From positions 238,756 through 249,016 of the forward strand of contig MU646592.1 of assembly GCA_026770585.1 (NCBI GenBank): DNA of 10,261 nucleotides, written 5' to 3'. The notes beneath the pieces are model-generated. The model was given only the letters and a program-made list of their open reading frames with translations. It had not been told where the DNA came from and made no database searches. Positions 10,231 to 10,261 of this stretch are shown here, piece by piece. The first letter of the stretch is position 1. Every line of letters begins with the position of its first letter. The translations under genes were made by a program, and so were the position numbers. Source of the stretch: Baffinella frigidus. Lineage: Eukaryota; Cryptophyceae; Cryptomonadales; Baffinellaceae.

Positions 10231-10261
10231 ACCCTGAACCTTGAACCCTGAACCCTGAACC
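10162..10261 (+). repeat. CCCTCAA array, then CCCTGAA
   Basis: Ten exact CCCTCAA units (10162-10231) change to CCCTGAA, CCTTGAA, CCCTGAA, CCCTGAA and run off the window. Same variant as at 8665-8704. Confidence 0.95.

Noticed and set aside
9771-10261. Chromosome end
   Set aside because: A right-hand telomere would show TTTAGGG on the + strand; here it is CCCTAAA, degenerate and broken by unique sequence.
1-10261. tRNA, rRNA or other structured RNA genes
   Set aside because: I saw no tRNA A/B-box arrangement, cloverleaf or rRNA core sequence; the many hairpins are palindromic element cores.

Overview
The window looks like nuclear DNA of a eukaryote, probably a protist or alga, from a repeat-rich and possibly subtelomere-like region. 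I see no bacterial gene organisation and no complete protein gene. The case for a eukaryote is: many tandem arrays of telomere-type heptamers (CCCTAAA on the + strand, that is TTTAGGG, the form known from plants, green algae and several alveolates); short exon-like blocks bounded by AG acceptors and GT donors; about ten short non-autonomous inverted-repeat elements; and long CT/GA microsatellites. The species cannot be named from sequence alone.

The coding signal is unusual. Four families of short exon-like blocks lie on the + strand in a fixed order, each present several times: A (positions 46-699, three copies, core VVLTWALPADNDLYAI), B (2081-3433, seven copies, core MTF..DLPHGSPYAIAVNV and YPKC.PFGP.C), C (5955-7143, five copies, core LPLPEGGPVLGCGGLFIDAD) and D (7738-9369, about seven copies, core LTLSLTDLVAYQN). 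Copies within a family differ mostly at third codon positions, so these are relics or cassettes of real coding exons. Phases partly fit: A3 ends in phase 0 and B starts in phase 0; C4 ends in phase 1 and D1 supplies the two missing bases. B ends in phase 2 while C starts in phase 0, so an exon between them is missing or unrecognised. Several copies are truncated, frameshifted or interrupted. This is either a gene whose exons were each amplified in place (a decaying gene, or an array of alternative exons) or a stack of local segmental duplications.

Between and inside these blocks sit the mobile elements: a foldback element with perfect 35-bp outer arms and a 5-bp target duplication that splits exon A1 (111-267); two copies of a CTCGAG-ended element (1585-1789 and 8757-8962); five pieces of a ~110-bp family carrying a CCTACGG...CCGTAGG hairpin (471-4165); two foldbacks with the same hairpin motif (4896-5057, 5161-5318); and single-copy inverted-repeat elements at 3094-3248, 3563-3696, 4461-4630, 6793-6983 and 8345-8540. 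Many carry a short, nearly perfect palindrome at their centre. In the two CTCGAG elements the palindrome keeps its length and flanks but has a different sequence, the most striking unexplained structure here.

Heptamer arrays lie mostly next to exon copies, in intron position. Each array is homogenised to its own variant (CCCTAAA, CCCCAAA, CCCGAAA, CCACAAA, CCCTCAA, TGTAGGG). A pentamer array, ten CCTAA units, stands at 9602-9651. The long open frames in 5335-6030 and in the GA tracts are low-complexity artefacts.
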